Positions 43,489 to 53,184 are shown, numbered from the stretch's first letter. The stretch: DNA of 64,000 bases from Bifidobacterium breve (GCA_945860545.1 CAMAQM010000005.1:31447-95446); one strand, 5' to 3'. Translations and numbers: made by a program. The notes: generated from the sequence alone by a model not told the origin.

Positions 43489-45765
43489 ATGGCAGTCGAA
43501 CCCACCACCCCCCTTGAGCTTGTGACCGGCGTGTACGCCCGGCTCGGTGAACGGGTGGCACTCGCCCGTGAGGTGCTCGGCCGCCCGGTGACCTTCGCCG
43601 AGAAGGTGCTGTTCGGCCACCTGCGCAACCCGCAGAACCAGACGTTCGAGCGGGCCGTCACCTACAACGACCTCGATCCCGACCGGGTCGCCATGCAGGA
43701 CGCCACCGCCCAGATGGCGCTGTTGCAGTTCATGACGGCAGGGCTGCCTGAGGCGGCCGTGCCTTCCACCGTGCACTGCGACCACCTGATCCAGGCCCGC
43801 ACCGACGGCCACGTGGACCTGCTCGCCGCACTCGACACCAACGCCGAGGTGTACGACTTCCTCGAGTCCGTGTCGGCCAAGTACGGCATCGGGTTCTGGA
43901 AGCCGGGGTCGGGCATCATCCACCAGGTCGTGTTGGAGCAGTACGCCTTCCCCGGCGGGATGATGATCGGCACCGACAGCCACACCCCCAACGCCGGGGG
44001 CCTCGGCATGGTGGCGATCGGGGTCGGCGGCGCCGACGCCGTCGACGTCATGACCGGCTACCCGTTCAACGTGCGTTGGCCCAAGCTCATCGGCGTCGAA
44101 CTCACCGGCGAACTGACCGGCTGGGCGGCGCCCAAGGACGTCATCTTGAAGGTGGCCGAACTGTTGACCGTCAAGGGCGGCACCGGCGCCATCGTGGAGT
44201 ACTTCGGCCCCGGGGCGCGGTCGCTGTCAGCCACCGGCAAGGCCACCATCTGCAACATGGGTGCCGAGATCGGCGCCACCACCTCGTTGTTCGCCTACGA
44301 CGAGGCGATGGGCCGCTACCTGCGGGCCACCGGCCGGGCCGGCATCGCCGACGCTGCTGACGGCGTTGCCGAGCTGTTGCGCTCCGACGACGAGGTGGAG
44401 GCCGACCCGGATCGCTTCTACGACGAGGTGGTCCGCATCGACCTTTCCTCCCTCGAACCGCTCATCAACGGCCCCCACACCCCCGACCGTGCCCGGCCGG
44501 TGTCGGCACTTGGCGCCGAAGCGGCTGCCGAGGGTTGGCCCGAGACCATCAGTGCGGCCCTGGTGGGTTCGTGCACCAACTCGTCGTACGAGGACATCTC
44601 GCGGGCGGCGAGCATCGCTCGCGTGGCCGCGGCGGCGGGCCTGACGGCGCGGACCAAGTTGATGGTCACCCCCGGGTCCGAACGAGTGCGGGCCACCATT
44701 GAACGCGACGGCCTGCTCGCCGACCTTGAGAGCATCGGGGCGGTGGTGCTGGCCAACGCCTGTGGCCCCTGCATCGGGCAGTGGTCACGCAGCGACGTCA
44801 GCGAGGGTGACGTCAACGTCATCGTGAACTCCTACAACCGCAACTTCCCCAAGCGCAACGACGGCCTGGCGTCCACGCTGTCGTTCGTCACGTCACCTGA
44901 GACGGTGGTGGCGCTCGCCCTCGCCGGTCGACTCGACTTCGACCCGCGCACCGACACCCTGACCAACGAGGCCGGCGAACAGATCCACCTCAGCGTCAGC
45001 GAGGGCGACGAGTTGCCCGCCTCGGGATTCGTCCCCGCCGACGAAGGGTTCGTCGCCCCGCCCGCCGACGGGTCGTCGGTGGTCGTCAAGGTGGACCCGG
45101 CCTCTGAGCGCCTGCAGTTGCTCGAACCGTTCCCGGCGTGGGACGGCAACGATTTCGTCGACCTGCCGGTGCTGGTCAAGGCCCGCGGCAAGTGCACCAC
45201 CGACCACATCTCCGCTGCGGGTCCGTGGCTGAAGTACCGGGGTCACCTCGAGAACATCTCGGGGAACCTGTTCCTCGGGGCGGTCAACGCCTTCACCGAC
45301 GAGACGGGGACCGGCGTGGACCAGATCGACGGCGAGGTCCGTTCCCTGCCTGAGATCGCCAAGCGCTACCACGAGGCCGGCATGGGTTGGGTGGCCATTG
45401 GGGACGAGAACTACGGCGAGGGTTCGTCACGTGAGCACGCCGCCATGGAACCCCGCCATCGCGGGTGCCGGGCGGTGCTGAGCCGTTCGTTCGCCCGCAT
45501 CGCCGAGACCAACCTGAAAAAGCAGGGGGTGCTGCCGTTGACGTTCGCCGACCCGTCCACTTGGGAGGCCATCGGCCCCGACGACCGCATCTCCATCCTC
45601 GGTCTCGCCGACCTCGCTGCGGACACGCCGGTGCGTTGCCGGGTCACCAAAGCCGACGGCACCTCGGTGGACTTCGAGTGCAACCACTCCATGTCCGCCG
45701 AGCAGATCGGATGGTTCCGCGCCGGCGGGGCGCTCAACATCATCCGCGCCGCCCAGGCCGGCTGA
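43489..45765 (+). CDS. acn: Aconitate hydratase
   Basis: 758 residues of the mitochondrial-like aconitase type, shorter than the ~900-residue AcnA. [4Fe-4S] cysteines lie in [14 protein letters not shown] and [10 protein letters not shown]. Substrate-binding stretches include [22 protein letters not shown] and the C-terminal swivel [15 protein letters not shown]. It isomerises citrate to isocitrate in the TCA cycle. AACTGGAG serves as SD. Citrate synthase lies 3 kb downstream on the same strand, separated by two genes. Confidence 0.95.
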   Translation: MAVEPTTPLELVTGVYARLGERVALAREVLGRPVTFAEKVLFGHLRNPQNQTFERAVTYNDLDPDRVAMQDATAQMALLQFMTAGLPEAAVPSTVHCDHLIQARTDGHVDLLAALDTNAEVYDFLESVSAKYGIGFWKPGSGIIHQVVLEQYAFPGGMMIGTDSHTPNAGGLGMVAIGVGGADAVDVMTGYPFNVRWPKLIGVELTGELTGWAAPKDVILKVAELLTVKGGTGAIVEYFGPGARSLSATGKATICNMGAEIGATTSLFAYDEAMGRYLRATGRAGIADAADGVAELLRSDDEVEADPDRFYDEVVRIDLSSLEPLINGPHTPDRARPVSALGAEAAAEGWPETISAALVGSCTNSSYEDISRAASIARVAAAAGLTARTKLMVTPGSERVRATIERDGLLADLESIGAVVLANACGPCIGQWSRSDVSEGDVNVIVNSYNRNFPKRNDGLASTLSFVTSPETVVALALAGRLDFDPRTDTLTNEAGEQIHLSVSEGDELPASGFVPADEGFVAPPADGSSVVVKVDPASERLQLLEPFPAWDGNDFVDLPVLVKARGKCTTDHISAAGPWLKYRGHLENISGNLFLGAVNAFTDETGTGVDQIDGEVRSLPEIAKRYHEAGMGWVAIGDENYGEGSSREHAAMEPRHRGCRAVLSRSFARIAETNLKKQGVLPLTFADPSTWEAIGPDDRISILGLADLAADTPVRCRVTKADGTSVDFECNHSMSAEQIGWFRAGGALNIIRAAQAG

Positions 45766-45775
45766 GGCGAGCCAC

Positions 45776-45792
45776 CGCCCCGCCTCGGGGCG
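45776..45792. terminator. Short hairpin between convergent acn and HAD-PlsC genes
   Basis: CGCCCCG and CGGGGCG pair perfectly over 7 bp around a CCT loop, in the 28-bp gap between the two stop codons. Confidence 0.5.
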
Positions 45793-45793
45793 A

Positions 45794-47227
45794 TCAGTCG
45801 GTGCCGGGTCGCCGGTGCGACTCGTGTTCGGTGTCGCCGTCGGGGTCGGTGGTGTGCCCTGATGGGGTGGCCAACGCCAGTTCTTCAGCGGTGGGTTCCC
45901 GGTGTCGCCGCGCCTCGGCGGGTAGCAGCGTGACGATGGCCGCCATGATTCTCTGCGTGTCGGCGTCGGGGTCCACGCCACCGAGTTCGACGGCGGGACC
46001 AACGGTGACCGACACCGAGGGCGGGTCGACGATGTTGAGGAGGTTGGGCAGCCGGCTGCTGCGCGGCCAGACCTTCTCGGTGCCCCACAGCCCGATCGGG
46101 ACGACGGGGGCGCCGGTCATCGCCGCCAGGCGGGCCGTGCCCCACCGCCCCTGCAGTTCAGGGTCGAAGAACGCCCGGCCGCGCGGAATGGTTCCCTGCG
46201 GCATCACGACGACCATCTCACCGGCGCTGAGTGCGGCGGCGGCCTCCTCGAGGGGTGCGTCGGACCCGCTGCCGCGCTCGACCCGGATGCCGCCCACCGC
46301 CCGGGCGATGTCGCCGATCACGGGGGCGTCGAACACCTCCTTCTTGCCGAGGAAACGCGCCGGGCGACCCACCCGCGCCACGGCCATGCCGACCGCCACA
46401 GGATCGAAGTAGCTGCGGTGGTTGGCGGCGAGAATCACCGGTCCGGTGGTGGGGATGTGTTCGGTGCCGTGCACGCTGAGACGCACGAACGGCAACAGTT
46501 CGGGGCGCACGAACGGAAACAGGAGTTTCTGCGGTTCGAGACCGGCAAGCTTGGGCACCCCCGGGGGCACGTCCAGCCACGTCACCGGCCAGCGACGCAC
46601 CACGGCATACAGCGCCAGGCGCGGATCGGGGTTCACCGCCACGGGGTGGCCAACGGCGCCGAGCAACGGCACGTCGTACCACGAGTCGGAGTAGGCGTGA
46701 CTGGCGGCGAGGTCGGCGTCGTTGGCCTCCGCCCATGTCCGCACCGCCTCGAGTTTCCCGTCGTTCCACACGAACGGTCCGTCAATCTCCCCGGTGTAGT
46801 GCCCGTCGGCTGACGCCCAACGGGTGGCGACCACGGCGTCGAGGCCGAGACGGGCGGCGAGGGGTGCCACGAGTGGGTGGGGTGTGGTGGTGGCGACCAC
46901 CACACGGTTGCCTTCGGCGCGGTGGCCGTCGATGAGGATGCGGGCGTAGGGCTGCACGAGCGGCTCGAGCTCGTCGGCGGCCATCTCTCCGGCGCGGGCC
47001 ACTGCCTCGACCGACCAGCCTGACGCGGCACGGGCCATCTGCCGGGCCGCCATCATGGCCGGCCGGTTCTCCCCCACCAGATCGAACAGTCCGAACAGCA
47101 GGCTCTCGCCAGGGATGGAGCGATCCGGCAACAGTCCCACGGCCCGCAACGCCCGGGAGATCGCCGGACCCGACGCGCCGCGAAGCAGCGTGCGGTCGAG
47201 GTCGAAGAAGGCGACGGGTGTGGGCAT
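45794..47227 (-). CDS. HAD-IB hydrolase fused to PlsC-type acyltransferase
   Basis: 477 residues from ATG 47227; the track adds seven residues. The HAD domain (1-215) has AFFDLDRTLL (Asp9, Asp11), VVATTTPHP and DSWYD at 181-185. The PlsC domain (about 235-440) has AANHRSYFD (His270-Asp275) and MPQGTIPRG. This two-domain order is known in actinobacteria, where such proteins are thought to acylate lysophosphatidate and perhaps dephosphorylate a lipid or serine phosphate. A hydrophilic Asp/Glu/His-rich tail ends the protein. It complements the lipid operon 3.4 kb upstream. Confidence 0.88.
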   Translation of the reverse strand: MPTPVAFFDLDRTLLRGASGPAISRALRAVGLLPDRSIPGESLLFGLFDLVGENRPAMMAARQMARAASGWSVEAVARAGEMAADELEPLVQPYARILIDGHRAEGNRVVVATTTPHPLVAPLAARLGLDAVVATRWASADGHYTGEIDGPFVWNDGKLEAVRTWAEANDADLAASHAYSDSWYDVPLLGAVGHPVAVNPDPRLALYAVVRRWPVTWLDVPPGVPKLAGLEPQKLLFPFVRPELLPFVRLSVHGTEHIPTTGPVILAANHRSYFDPVAVGMAVARVGRPARFLGKKEVFDAPVIGDIARAVGGIRVERGSGSDAPLEEAAAALSAGEMVVVMPQGTIPRGRAFFDPELQGRWGTARLAAMTGAPVVPIGLWGTEKVWPRSSRLPNLLNIVDPPSVSVTVGPAVELGGVDPDADTQRIMAAIVTLLPAEARRHREPTAEELALATPSGHTTDPDGDTEHESHRRPGTD

Positions 47228-47285
47228 CGGGGAAACGCTAGGCCCCAACGCCTCCCGACGGAAAGGCCAGCGTCTCGGAATCAGA

Positions 47286-47305
47286 CGTTGTGGGCGGCCA
47301 CAACG
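47286..47305. repeat. 8-bp hairpin CGTTGTGG/CCACAACG
   Basis: Perfect inverted repeat with a GCGG loop, directly preceding a second hairpin at 47308. Both lie upstream of the HAD-PlsC start on the minus strand and of lysR on the plus strand. Confidence 0.5.
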
Positions 47306-47307
47306 AA

Positions 47308-47339
47308 AAGGAGCAGGCCACCGAAGTGACCTGCTCCTT
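47308..47339. terminator. 10-bp hairpin in divergent intergenic region
   Basis: AAGGAGCAGG pairs perfectly with CCTGCTCCTT around a 12-base loop. The flanking genes diverge, so it terminates neither; it may be an attenuator or may close an unseen short transcript. Labelled terminator by structure only. Confidence 0.45.
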
Positions 47340-47483
47340 GGGGTTCCGGGGCACCGGGGGGGACGGCACCAGCGAAACCGGCTCGAGGGATCTCCGGGGG
47401 GAGGAGATCTTTCCTCGGCGTATGTGAGAGTCAGTATGCCGATCCCCCGCTCATCTGTCTACTAGCAATTTGAGATGTTACCC

Positions 47484-47498
47484 ATCGGTATTTCCGAT
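47484..47498. promoter_or_regulatory. LysR-type operator ATC-N9-GAT
   Basis: ATCGGTATTTCCGAT, a perfect 5-bp inverted repeat around TATTT, lies 12 bp before the GTG of the lysR gene. LysR-type regulators recognise T-N11-A or ATC-N9-GAT sites, so autoregulation is likely. Confidence 0.6.
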
Positions 47499-47509
47499 AG
47501 GGTGGAGGC

Positions 47510-48427
47510 GTGGACCTCCGCCAACTCAATGCGCTGCTCGCCGTGGCCGACCACGGCACGTTCTCAGCCGCCGCCAAGGCCCTCCACACCGTGCAGTCCA
47601 ACGTGTCCAACCACGTCGGCCGCCTCGAACGGGAACTCGGCGTCACCCTCGTTGACCGCTCCTCGGGTCAACTCACCGCCGAAGGCGAGGTTGTCGCCGC
47701 CGGAGCGCGACGCATCAACGGCGAACTCGACGGCGTCGCCGCCGACGTGGCCGCCCTGCGCGCCGAAGTCAGCGGCTCGGTGCGGCTCGGCATGATCGGG
47801 ACCACCGCCCGGTGGCTGGCCCCGGCACTCATGGAGGAAATGGCTGAGCGCTACCCCAAGGTGCACCTCATCGTCACCGACGCCACCACCACCTCACTGC
47901 TCCCCCAGCTGCTCGCCGGCAACCTCGATCTCGCCGTGGTCAACCTGCCCATCGACGACCCCGAGGTCACGACCGAACTGCTCTTCACCGAGGACACCAT
48001 CCTCCTCACCCCCGCCGACCACCCCTTCGCCCACCGCGCCGAGGTCGATTTCACCGAACTCGACGGGATGCCTCTCCTGCTCGAACCCGCCGGCACCTCG
48101 TTCCGTCGGGTGCTCGACGCCCGAGCCGCCGACGCCGGCATCACCCTGGTGGCCAAAGCCGAGGTGGACGGCATGCGCCTGCTGGCCTCTCTGGCGTTCC
48201 AACGGTTCGGTGCCAGCGTGGTCCCCTCCAGCGCCGCACCGGCCTGGTTGGAGGGCGACTGGCGACGGATCCGCCTCACCGGCCTCGAGGGGCGCAGCGT
48301 CGGCCTCGCCCGGCGACGCCGGGGCGCCCCCGCTGCGCCATCACGTGCCTTGCGCGAAGTCCTCTCGGGGGTGGTGGCGGCCGAAGCCCCAACCCAGCCC
48401 GGCATCACTCCGGTCAACGCCGCGTGA
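47510..48427 (+). CDS. LysR-family transcriptional regulator
   Basis: 305 residues, GTG start with GGTGGAGG upstream. The N-terminal winged helix MDLRQLNALLAVADHGTFSAAAKALHTVQSNVSNHVGRLE is canonical. The effector domain starts near residue 90 (GSVRLGMIGTTARWLAPALM) with LLPQLLAGNLDLAVV and a possible ligand loop. It probably binds the ATC-N9-GAT palindrome just upstream. The next gene downstream, citrate synthase, is a possible target because only 100 bp separate them, but this is inference. Confidence 0.9.
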   Translation: MDLRQLNALLAVADHGTFSAAAKALHTVQSNVSNHVGRLERELGVTLVDRSSGQLTAEGEVVAAGARRINGELDGVAADVAALRAEVSGSVRLGMIGTTARWLAPALMEEMAERYPKVHLIVTDATTTSLLPQLLAGNLDLAVVNLPIDDPEVTTELLFTEDTILLTPADHPFAHRAEVDFTELDGMPLLLEPAGTSFRRVLDARAADAGITLVAKAEVDGMRLLASLAFQRFGASVVPSSAAPAWLEGDWRRIRLTGLEGRSVGLARRRRGAPAAPSRALREVLSGVVAAEAPTQPGITPVNAA

Positions 48428-48527
48428 ACAACCGGCGAAAGCGCTCCTGGCCGACGGCACGACGGCACCGGGTGACTAGGCTGGGCATGCAGACCCATCT
48501 CACGACGACGACTCCCAGGGCAGGCCA

Positions 48528-49799
48528 GTGACCGATTCAGTGACCATCACCGACAACCGCACCGGCGAGAGCATCGAGATCCCGATCGACAACGGAGGTG
48601 TGGACGCCCGCCAGTGGTCCAAACTCCTCCCCGGCACCTGGTTCTTCGACCCGTCGTTCTCCACCACCGCCGCAGCAGAGAGCGCCATCACCGAACTCGA
48701 CGGTGAGAACGGCATCCTGCGCTACCGGGGGTACCCCATTGAGGACCTGGCGGAGAACTCGACCTACCTCGAGGTGGCCTACCTGCTCATCCACGGTGAA
48801 CTGCCCACCCAAACCCAGTTCGACGAGTGGGTGCACGAAATCACCTACCACACGTTCATCCACGAGAACGTCCGCAAGCGGTTCATGGAGGGCTTCCACC
48901 ACGACGCCCACCCCATGGGCATCCTCGTGTCGACGCTGGCGGCGCTGAGCACCTTCTACCCCGACGCCAAGAACATCTTCGACCCGGACTCACGCCACAA
49001 GCAGATCATCCGGCTCATCGCCAAGATGCCCACCATCGCCGCCGGCGCGCACCGCCACAGCGTCGGGATGCCTTTCGTCTACCCCGACAACTCCCTCGAC
49101 TTCTGTTCGAACTTCCTGTCGATGATGTGGAAGGTGGCCGAACCCCACTACCAGCCCGACCCGGTGCTGGTCCGGGCCCTCGAGGTGTTGTTCATCCTCC
49201 ACGCCGACCACGAACAGAACTGCTCCACCACGGCCATGCGCGTGGTCGGTTCCGCTCACGCCGACCCGTACTCGGCTGCTGCTGCGGCCACCAGTGCGCT
49301 GTATGGACCACGTCACGGCGGCGCCAACGAGGCCGTGATCCGGATGCTCGGTGCCATCGGCAGCCTCGACAACGTCGACGACTACATCAAGCGGGTCAAG
49401 GCCGGCGAGGTACGACTGCAGGGCTTCGGTCACCGGGTGTACAAGAACTACGACCCCCGCGCCACCATCATCAAGCGCACGGCGTACGAGGTGTTCGAAG
49501 TCACCGGCCACAACGACTTGTTGGACATCGCCCTCAAGCTCGAGGAAGTGGCGCTCGCCGACGACTACTTCGTGAGCCGCAAGCTGTACCCCAACGTGGA
49601 CTTCTACTCGGGTCTCATCTACCAGGCCATGGGGTTCTCCACCGAGATGTTCCCGGTCCTGTTCGCCATCCCCCGCACCGCCGGGTGGTTGGCCCACTGG
49701 CTCGAGATGCTCGACCAGGACTCCCGCATCGCCCGGCCCCGACAGCTCTACACCGGGCCCGAGGTTCGGGCCTACGCCCCCATCGACGCCCGGAGCTGA
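48528..49799 (+). CDS. gltA: Citrate synthase (hexameric-type GltA)
   Basis: 423 residues, GTG start. It includes the N-terminal extension with DPSFSTTAAAESAITELDGENGILRYRGYPI and the catalytic residues in YGPRHGGANEAV (His) and GFGHRVYKNYDPRA (His). The Asp lies in the segment VDFYSGLIYQAMG. Full length and motif order match the Gram-negative-type GltA used by many actinobacteria. It condenses acetyl-CoA and oxaloacetate. It is followed at 4 bp by oxidoreductase 2, so probably co-transcribed with it. Confidence 0.95.
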   Translation: MTDSVTITDNRTGESIEIPIDNGGVDARQWSKLLPGTWFFDPSFSTTAAAESAITELDGENGILRYRGYPIEDLAENSTYLEVAYLLIHGELPTQTQFDEWVHEITYHTFIHENVRKRFMEGFHHDAHPMGILVSTLAALSTFYPDAKNIFDPDSRHKQIIRLIAKMPTIAAGAHRHSVGMPFVYPDNSLDFCSNFLSMMWKVAEPHYQPDPVLVRALEVLFILHADHEQNCSTTAMRVVGSAHADPYSAAAAATSALYGPRHGGANEAVIRMLGAIGSLDNVDDYIKRVKAGEVRLQGFGHRVYKNYDPRATIIKRTAYEVFEVTGHNDLLDIALKLEEVALADDYFVSRKLYPNVDFYSGLIYQAMGFSTEMFPVLFAIPRTAGWLAHWLEMLDQDSRIARPRQLYTGPEVRAYAPIDARS

Positions 49800-49803
49800 C
49801 CCG

Positions 49804-52104
49804 GTGCCGTCGGGGGGGACCGGAGCTGGCGAGGACACCGGGCCGCTGGCGGGCACCACGACGCACGTTCGCACCTGCCCCTTGTGTGAGGCCACGTGCG
49901 GGCTCGAGTTGGCCGTCGCCCACGACGGAAACGGTGGCGGCGAGGTGGTGCGGGTCCGCGGTGATCGCCACGACGTGTTTTCGGCCGGCTACCTGTGCGC
50001 CAAGGGCAGCGCCATCGGACGACTCCACGCCGACCCCGACCGCCTGCGTCAACCACTGATCCGCCGAGGCACCCCCGACGACCCGCAATTCGAGGCGGTG
50101 TCGTGGGACGACGCGTTCGCCGAGGTGGAACGACTGCTCACCGCCGCCATCGACACCCACGGTCGAACCGCCACCGCCGTGTACCTCGGCAACCCCAACG
50201 TCCACAACCCCGGTGCAGCGCTGTACACGCGCCCCCTGGTGCGGGCGCTCGGCACCCCCAACATCTTCTCGGCGTCCACCGTGGACCAGATGCCACGACA
50301 CGTCTCGTCGGGGTTGATGTTCGGTCACCCCGACGCCATTGCGGTGCCCGACCTCGACCGCACCGACTACCTCTTGATGCTGGGGGCCAACCCGCTCGAG
50401 TCGAACGGCAGCCTGTGCACCGCACCTGACTTCGGTGGCCGGCTCGAAGCCATCTCAGCGCGCGGTGGCCGGGTGGTGGTGGTCGACCCCCGCCGCACCC
50501 GCACCGCCGAGTTGGCTGACGAGCACCTGTTCATCCGTCCCGGCACCGACGCCGTGTTCCTCGCCGGGCTGATCCGCGAGCTGTTCGCCACGGACCGCGT
50601 CGACCTTGCCCATCTTGACCAGCACGTGGCGGGCCTCGACGAACTCGAGTCGCATGTGGCGGCGTTCACCCCCGAGCACGTCGAGTCGGTGACCGGCATC
50701 GCGGCGGACACGATGCGTCGCATCGCGGTGGAGTTGGCTGACGCTCCCACCGCCGTCGTGTACGGCCGCATCGGCACCAACACCGTGGCGTTCGGGACGG
50801 TGGCGTCGTGGGCCACCGACGTACTCGGCGTGCTCACCGGCAACCTCGACGCACCGGGGGGCGCCATGTTCCCCCTCGCCGCCCACAACCTCCCCGGGAA
50901 CGGTACGCCGGGGCGCGGGTTCACCATGGGTCGCCGCCGCAGCCGGGTCCGCAACCACCCCGAGGTGCGCGGCGAGTTCCCTGTCGCCACCCTCGCCGAG
51001 GAGATCACCACCCCAGGCGACGGCCAGATCCGGGCGTTGGTGACCGTGGCCGGCAACCCCGTGCTGTCCACACCCGACAGCGACCGGCTGGCATCCGCGC
51101 TTGCCACGCTTGAGTGCATGGTGAGCGTGGACCCGTATCTCAACGAGACGACCCGGTTCGCCCACGTGGTCCTGCCACCCCCCTCGGCGCTCGAGCGTTG
51201 CCACTACGACCTGGCGTTCACCGGTCTGTCGGTGCGAAACGTGGCCAACTTCTCCCCTGCACTGTTCGAACCCACCGGACCCGGCGAACACGAGATCCTG
51301 GCCCGCCTCGCACTCATCGCCGCCGGACAGGGCGCCGGTGCCGATCCGTCCACCATCGACGAGTTGGTCCTCGGCACCCTGCTGGGTCGGGCGAGCGCAC
51401 CTGGTGCCCCCACGGCGGGCCGCGACCCGGCCGAGTTGGCCGCCATGATCACCGGTACGACCCCCGTGGAACGGGCGCTCGACGTCATGGTGCGCACCGG
51501 TGCCTACGGCGACTGGTTCGGGGAGGTTCCCGGAGGCCTGTCGCTCCAGCACCTCCTCGACCACCCCCACGGTGTTGACCTTGGGGCCCTGCAACCCCGC
51601 ATCCCCGAGGTGTTGCGCACCCCGTCGGGCAAGGTCGAACTCGCTCCCGACGCCATCGTCGCCGACCTGGCGCGGCTCGCGTCGCTGGAGGGTCCCACCG
51701 ACGGGGACGAGGCGTTGATGCTGATCGGACGGCGTCACGTGCGGTCCAACAATTCGTGGATGCACAACGTGGAGATCCTGGTGAAGGGCCGGGAGCGCTG
51801 CACGCTGTTGATGCACCCCGACGACGCCAGCCAGCGGGGTCTCGGTGACGGGGACCGGGCGGTGGTGCGATCCCGGGTCGGGGAAGTGACCGCACGGGTG
51901 GAGGTGACCGACACGGTGATGCCGGGGGTGGTGAGCCTGCCCCACGGATGGGGCCACGACGACCCGCACACCTCACTGGCGGTGGCGGCGGCACGCCCCG
52001 GGGTGAACGCCAACGTCCTCACCGACGCCGAGGCGCTCGACCCGTTGTCAGGCACCTCGGTGCTCAACGGCATCCCGGTGACCGTGGGCGCCACGAACGG
52101 CTGA
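49804..52104 (+). CDS. Molybdopterin-dependent oxidoreductase, paralogue 2 lacking the Mo-ligand cysteine
   Basis: 766 residues, GTG start four bases after the gltA stop. [4Fe-4S] cysteines C25, C28, C32 and C65. Where paralogue 1 has ATQDCSNK, this protein has STVDQMPR, so Gln162 replaces the Mo-coordinating Cys. The C-terminal MGD-binding domain has VRSNNSWMHN and LPHGWGHDD, near-identical in layout to paralogue 1. No Tat signal. As in arsenite oxidase, loss of a protein ligand need not abolish activity. Substrate unknown; the tight link to citrate synthase is unusual. Confidence 0.83.
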   Translation: MPSGGTGAGEDTGPLAGTTTHVRTCPLCEATCGLELAVAHDGNGGGEVVRVRGDRHDVFSAGYLCAKGSAIGRLHADPDRLRQPLIRRGTPDDPQFEAVSWDDAFAEVERLLTAAIDTHGRTATAVYLGNPNVHNPGAALYTRPLVRALGTPNIFSASTVDQMPRHVSSGLMFGHPDAIAVPDLDRTDYLLMLGANPLESNGSLCTAPDFGGRLEAISARGGRVVVVDPRRTRTAELADEHLFIRPGTDAVFLAGLIRELFATDRVDLAHLDQHVAGLDELESHVAAFTPEHVESVTGIAADTMRRIAVELADAPTAVVYGRIGTNTVAFGTVASWATDVLGVLTGNLDAPGGAMFPLAAHNLPGNGTPGRGFTMGRRRSRVRNHPEVRGEFPVATLAEEITTPGDGQIRALVTVAGNPVLSTPDSDRLASALATLECMVSVDPYLNETTRFAHVVLPPPSALERCHYDLAFTGLSVRNVANFSPALFEPTGPGEHEILARLALIAAGQGAGADPSTIDELVLGTLLGRASAPGAPTAGRDPAELAAMITGTTPVERALDVMVRTGAYGDWFGEVPGGLSLQHLLDHPHGVDLGALQPRIPEVLRTPSGKVELAPDAIVADLARLASLEGPTDGDEALMLIGRRHVRSNNSWMHNVEILVKGRERCTLLMHPDDASQRGLGDGDRAVVRSRVGEVTARVEVTDTVMPGVVSLPHGWGHDDPHTSLAVAAARPGVNANVLTDAEALDPLSGTSVLNGIPVTVGATNG

Positions 52105-52106
52105 TC

Positions 52107-52235
52107 TCAGGGCGGCATCGGCGGTCCCGTGCCACCCACCCACCACATGGCTGCGCTGACCGCCACCACCAGCGCGAACCACACCGAGCCGCGTCGGTAC
52201 CACACCCCCGGTCGATAGGGCTCGGCGTCGTCCAT
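52107..52235 (-). CDS. Small single-pass membrane protein (42 aa)
   Basis: The track ORF starts at 52334, overlapping the start of the gene at 52335; the internal ATG at 52235 is more plausible. The 42-residue product MDDAEPYRPGVWYRRG... has one membrane helix (SVWFALVVAVSAAMWWVGG) and ends GPPMPP. It is convergent with oxidoreductase 2 by two bases. No clear SD. Unknown function. Confidence 0.5.
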   Translation of the reverse strand: MDDAEPYRPGVWYRRGSVWFALVVAVSAAMWWVGGTGPPMPP

Positions 52236-52334
52236 GTGGCCATCGTGCCCGATGCCACGCCAACCCCAACCGGGCCCGACTCTCGGTGACGGGGTGACGC
52301 CACCGGTGACACGCCACCCCCTACCCTGAGCCAC

Positions 52335-52757
52335 ATGGAGGTTCGGGTTGGTCCGGTGTCAGCGGCGAGCGTGACCGTGTGGGTCGCCTACGCCCAGGAG
52401 GTGCTCGCAACACCCGGGGAGCATGACGTTCTCCACGTTGACGCGGTCGCCCTCGAGGCGTTCAACCGCTACCTGTCCGAATGGGCGATGTTGGCCCGTG
52501 TCGCCGACCCGTTCCTGTGGGTCGGCGAGGTTCACCCCGAGCGCCTCGAGTACCTCGCTCACAGTTTCGCCCGCATCGTTGAACACCTCGCCGCCCTCGC
52601 CGATCACCGCGGACTTGCGGGCGCCCCTGCCGAAGGCGAGGAGTTCTATCAGGCACTCGTGGCGTCAATCATCGGCGCGCTCCGCTCCGAACACGGTTCA
52701 GCGTCGACGTTCTCCGAACAGCTCCGGGATCGGTGGCCTGGGCTTCGCTCCGGATAG
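52335..52757 (+). CDS. Hypothetical soluble protein
   Basis: Not recognised. 140 residues, ATG start. Predominantly helical (AVALEAFNRYLSEWAMLARVADPF; LEYLAHSFARIVEHLAAL) with a His/Glu-rich middle. No signal peptide or membrane helix. Convergent with the zinc-responsive ribosomal operon, with a hairpin between. Confidence 0.65.
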   Translation: MEVRVGPVSAASVTVWVAYAQEVLATPGEHDVLHVDAVALEAFNRYLSEWAMLARVADPFLWVGEVHPERLEYLAHSFARIVEHLAALADHRGLAGAPAEGEEFYQALVASIIGALRSEHGSASTFSEQLRDRWPGLRSG

Positions 52758-52760
52758 CCA

Positions 52761-52789
52761 CGCCGGGGTGACGACTGAGGTCCCCGGCG
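52761..52789. terminator. Hairpin between convergent units
   Basis: CGCCGGGG (52761-52768) pairs perfectly with CCCCGGCG (52782-52789), loop 13 bases, in the gap between the stop at 52757 and the end of the 71-residue ORF at 52794. Confidence 0.6.
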
Positions 52790-52793
52790 GTCG

Positions 52794-53009
52794 CTAGGCG
52801 CGGGCGAGTTGGGCTGCGGCCTCGTACAAGGTGTCAGGCACCACCGCTCCGGGGGTCAACGCCGTGCGACGACGTGGGTCCACCACCACCTCGCCGACGC
52901 CATGGGTGCGGATGCGCACCGATCCATCGATCTGCAAGGTGAGTGTGTGCGTGACCCGTCCCGTGCAATCGAAGACCTCAACGGACTCAAGGTACTGATC
53001 GAGTTCCAC
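52794..53009 (-). CDS. Hypothetical 71-residue protein, third gene of Zur-like operon
   Basis: Not recognised. It starts four bases after the rpmG stop, so it belongs to the rpmB-rpmG transcription unit. Predicted beta-rich (VTHTLTLQIDGSVRIRTHG) with a helical C terminus (LYEAAAQLARA). One cysteine and two histidines, no metal motif. Position suggests expression under zinc limitation. Confidence 0.62.
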   Translation of the reverse strand: MELDQYLESVEVFDCTGRVTHTLTLQIDGSVRIRTHGVGEVVVDPRRRTALTPGAVVPDTLYEAAAQLARA

Positions 53010-53013
53010 AGCC

Positions 53014-53184
53014 TCAACGGTCCTCGCGGAACAGCACGTGGCGGCGAACTTTCGGGTCGTACTTCATGAGCTCGAGACGCTCACGGGTGGTGATCTTGTT
53101 CTTGCGGGTGTAATAGGTGAAGCCGGTGCCTGCGGTGCTCCGCAGCTTGACCAGCACCCGGCGATCCCGTGACTTGCCCGCCAT
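53014..53184 (-). CDS. rpmG: 50S ribosomal protein L33, zinc-free (C-minus) form
   Basis: Too short for the track. 56 residues: [20 protein letters not shown], then the L33 signature TYYTRKNK and [18 protein letters not shown]. The two CxxC pairs of the zinc-ribbon form are absent; there is no cysteine at all. ATG shares one base with the rpmB stop. In actinobacteria C-minus L33 paralogues replace zinc-binding ones when zinc is scarce. If no other copy exists this could be the only L33. Confidence 0.93.
   Translation of the reverse strand: MAGKSRDRRVLVKLRSTAGTGFTYYTRKNKITTRERLELMKYDPKVRRHVLFREDR

Noticed and set aside
50455-51969. 504-residue minus ORF
   Set aside because: Antisense to oxidoreductase 2, no motif.
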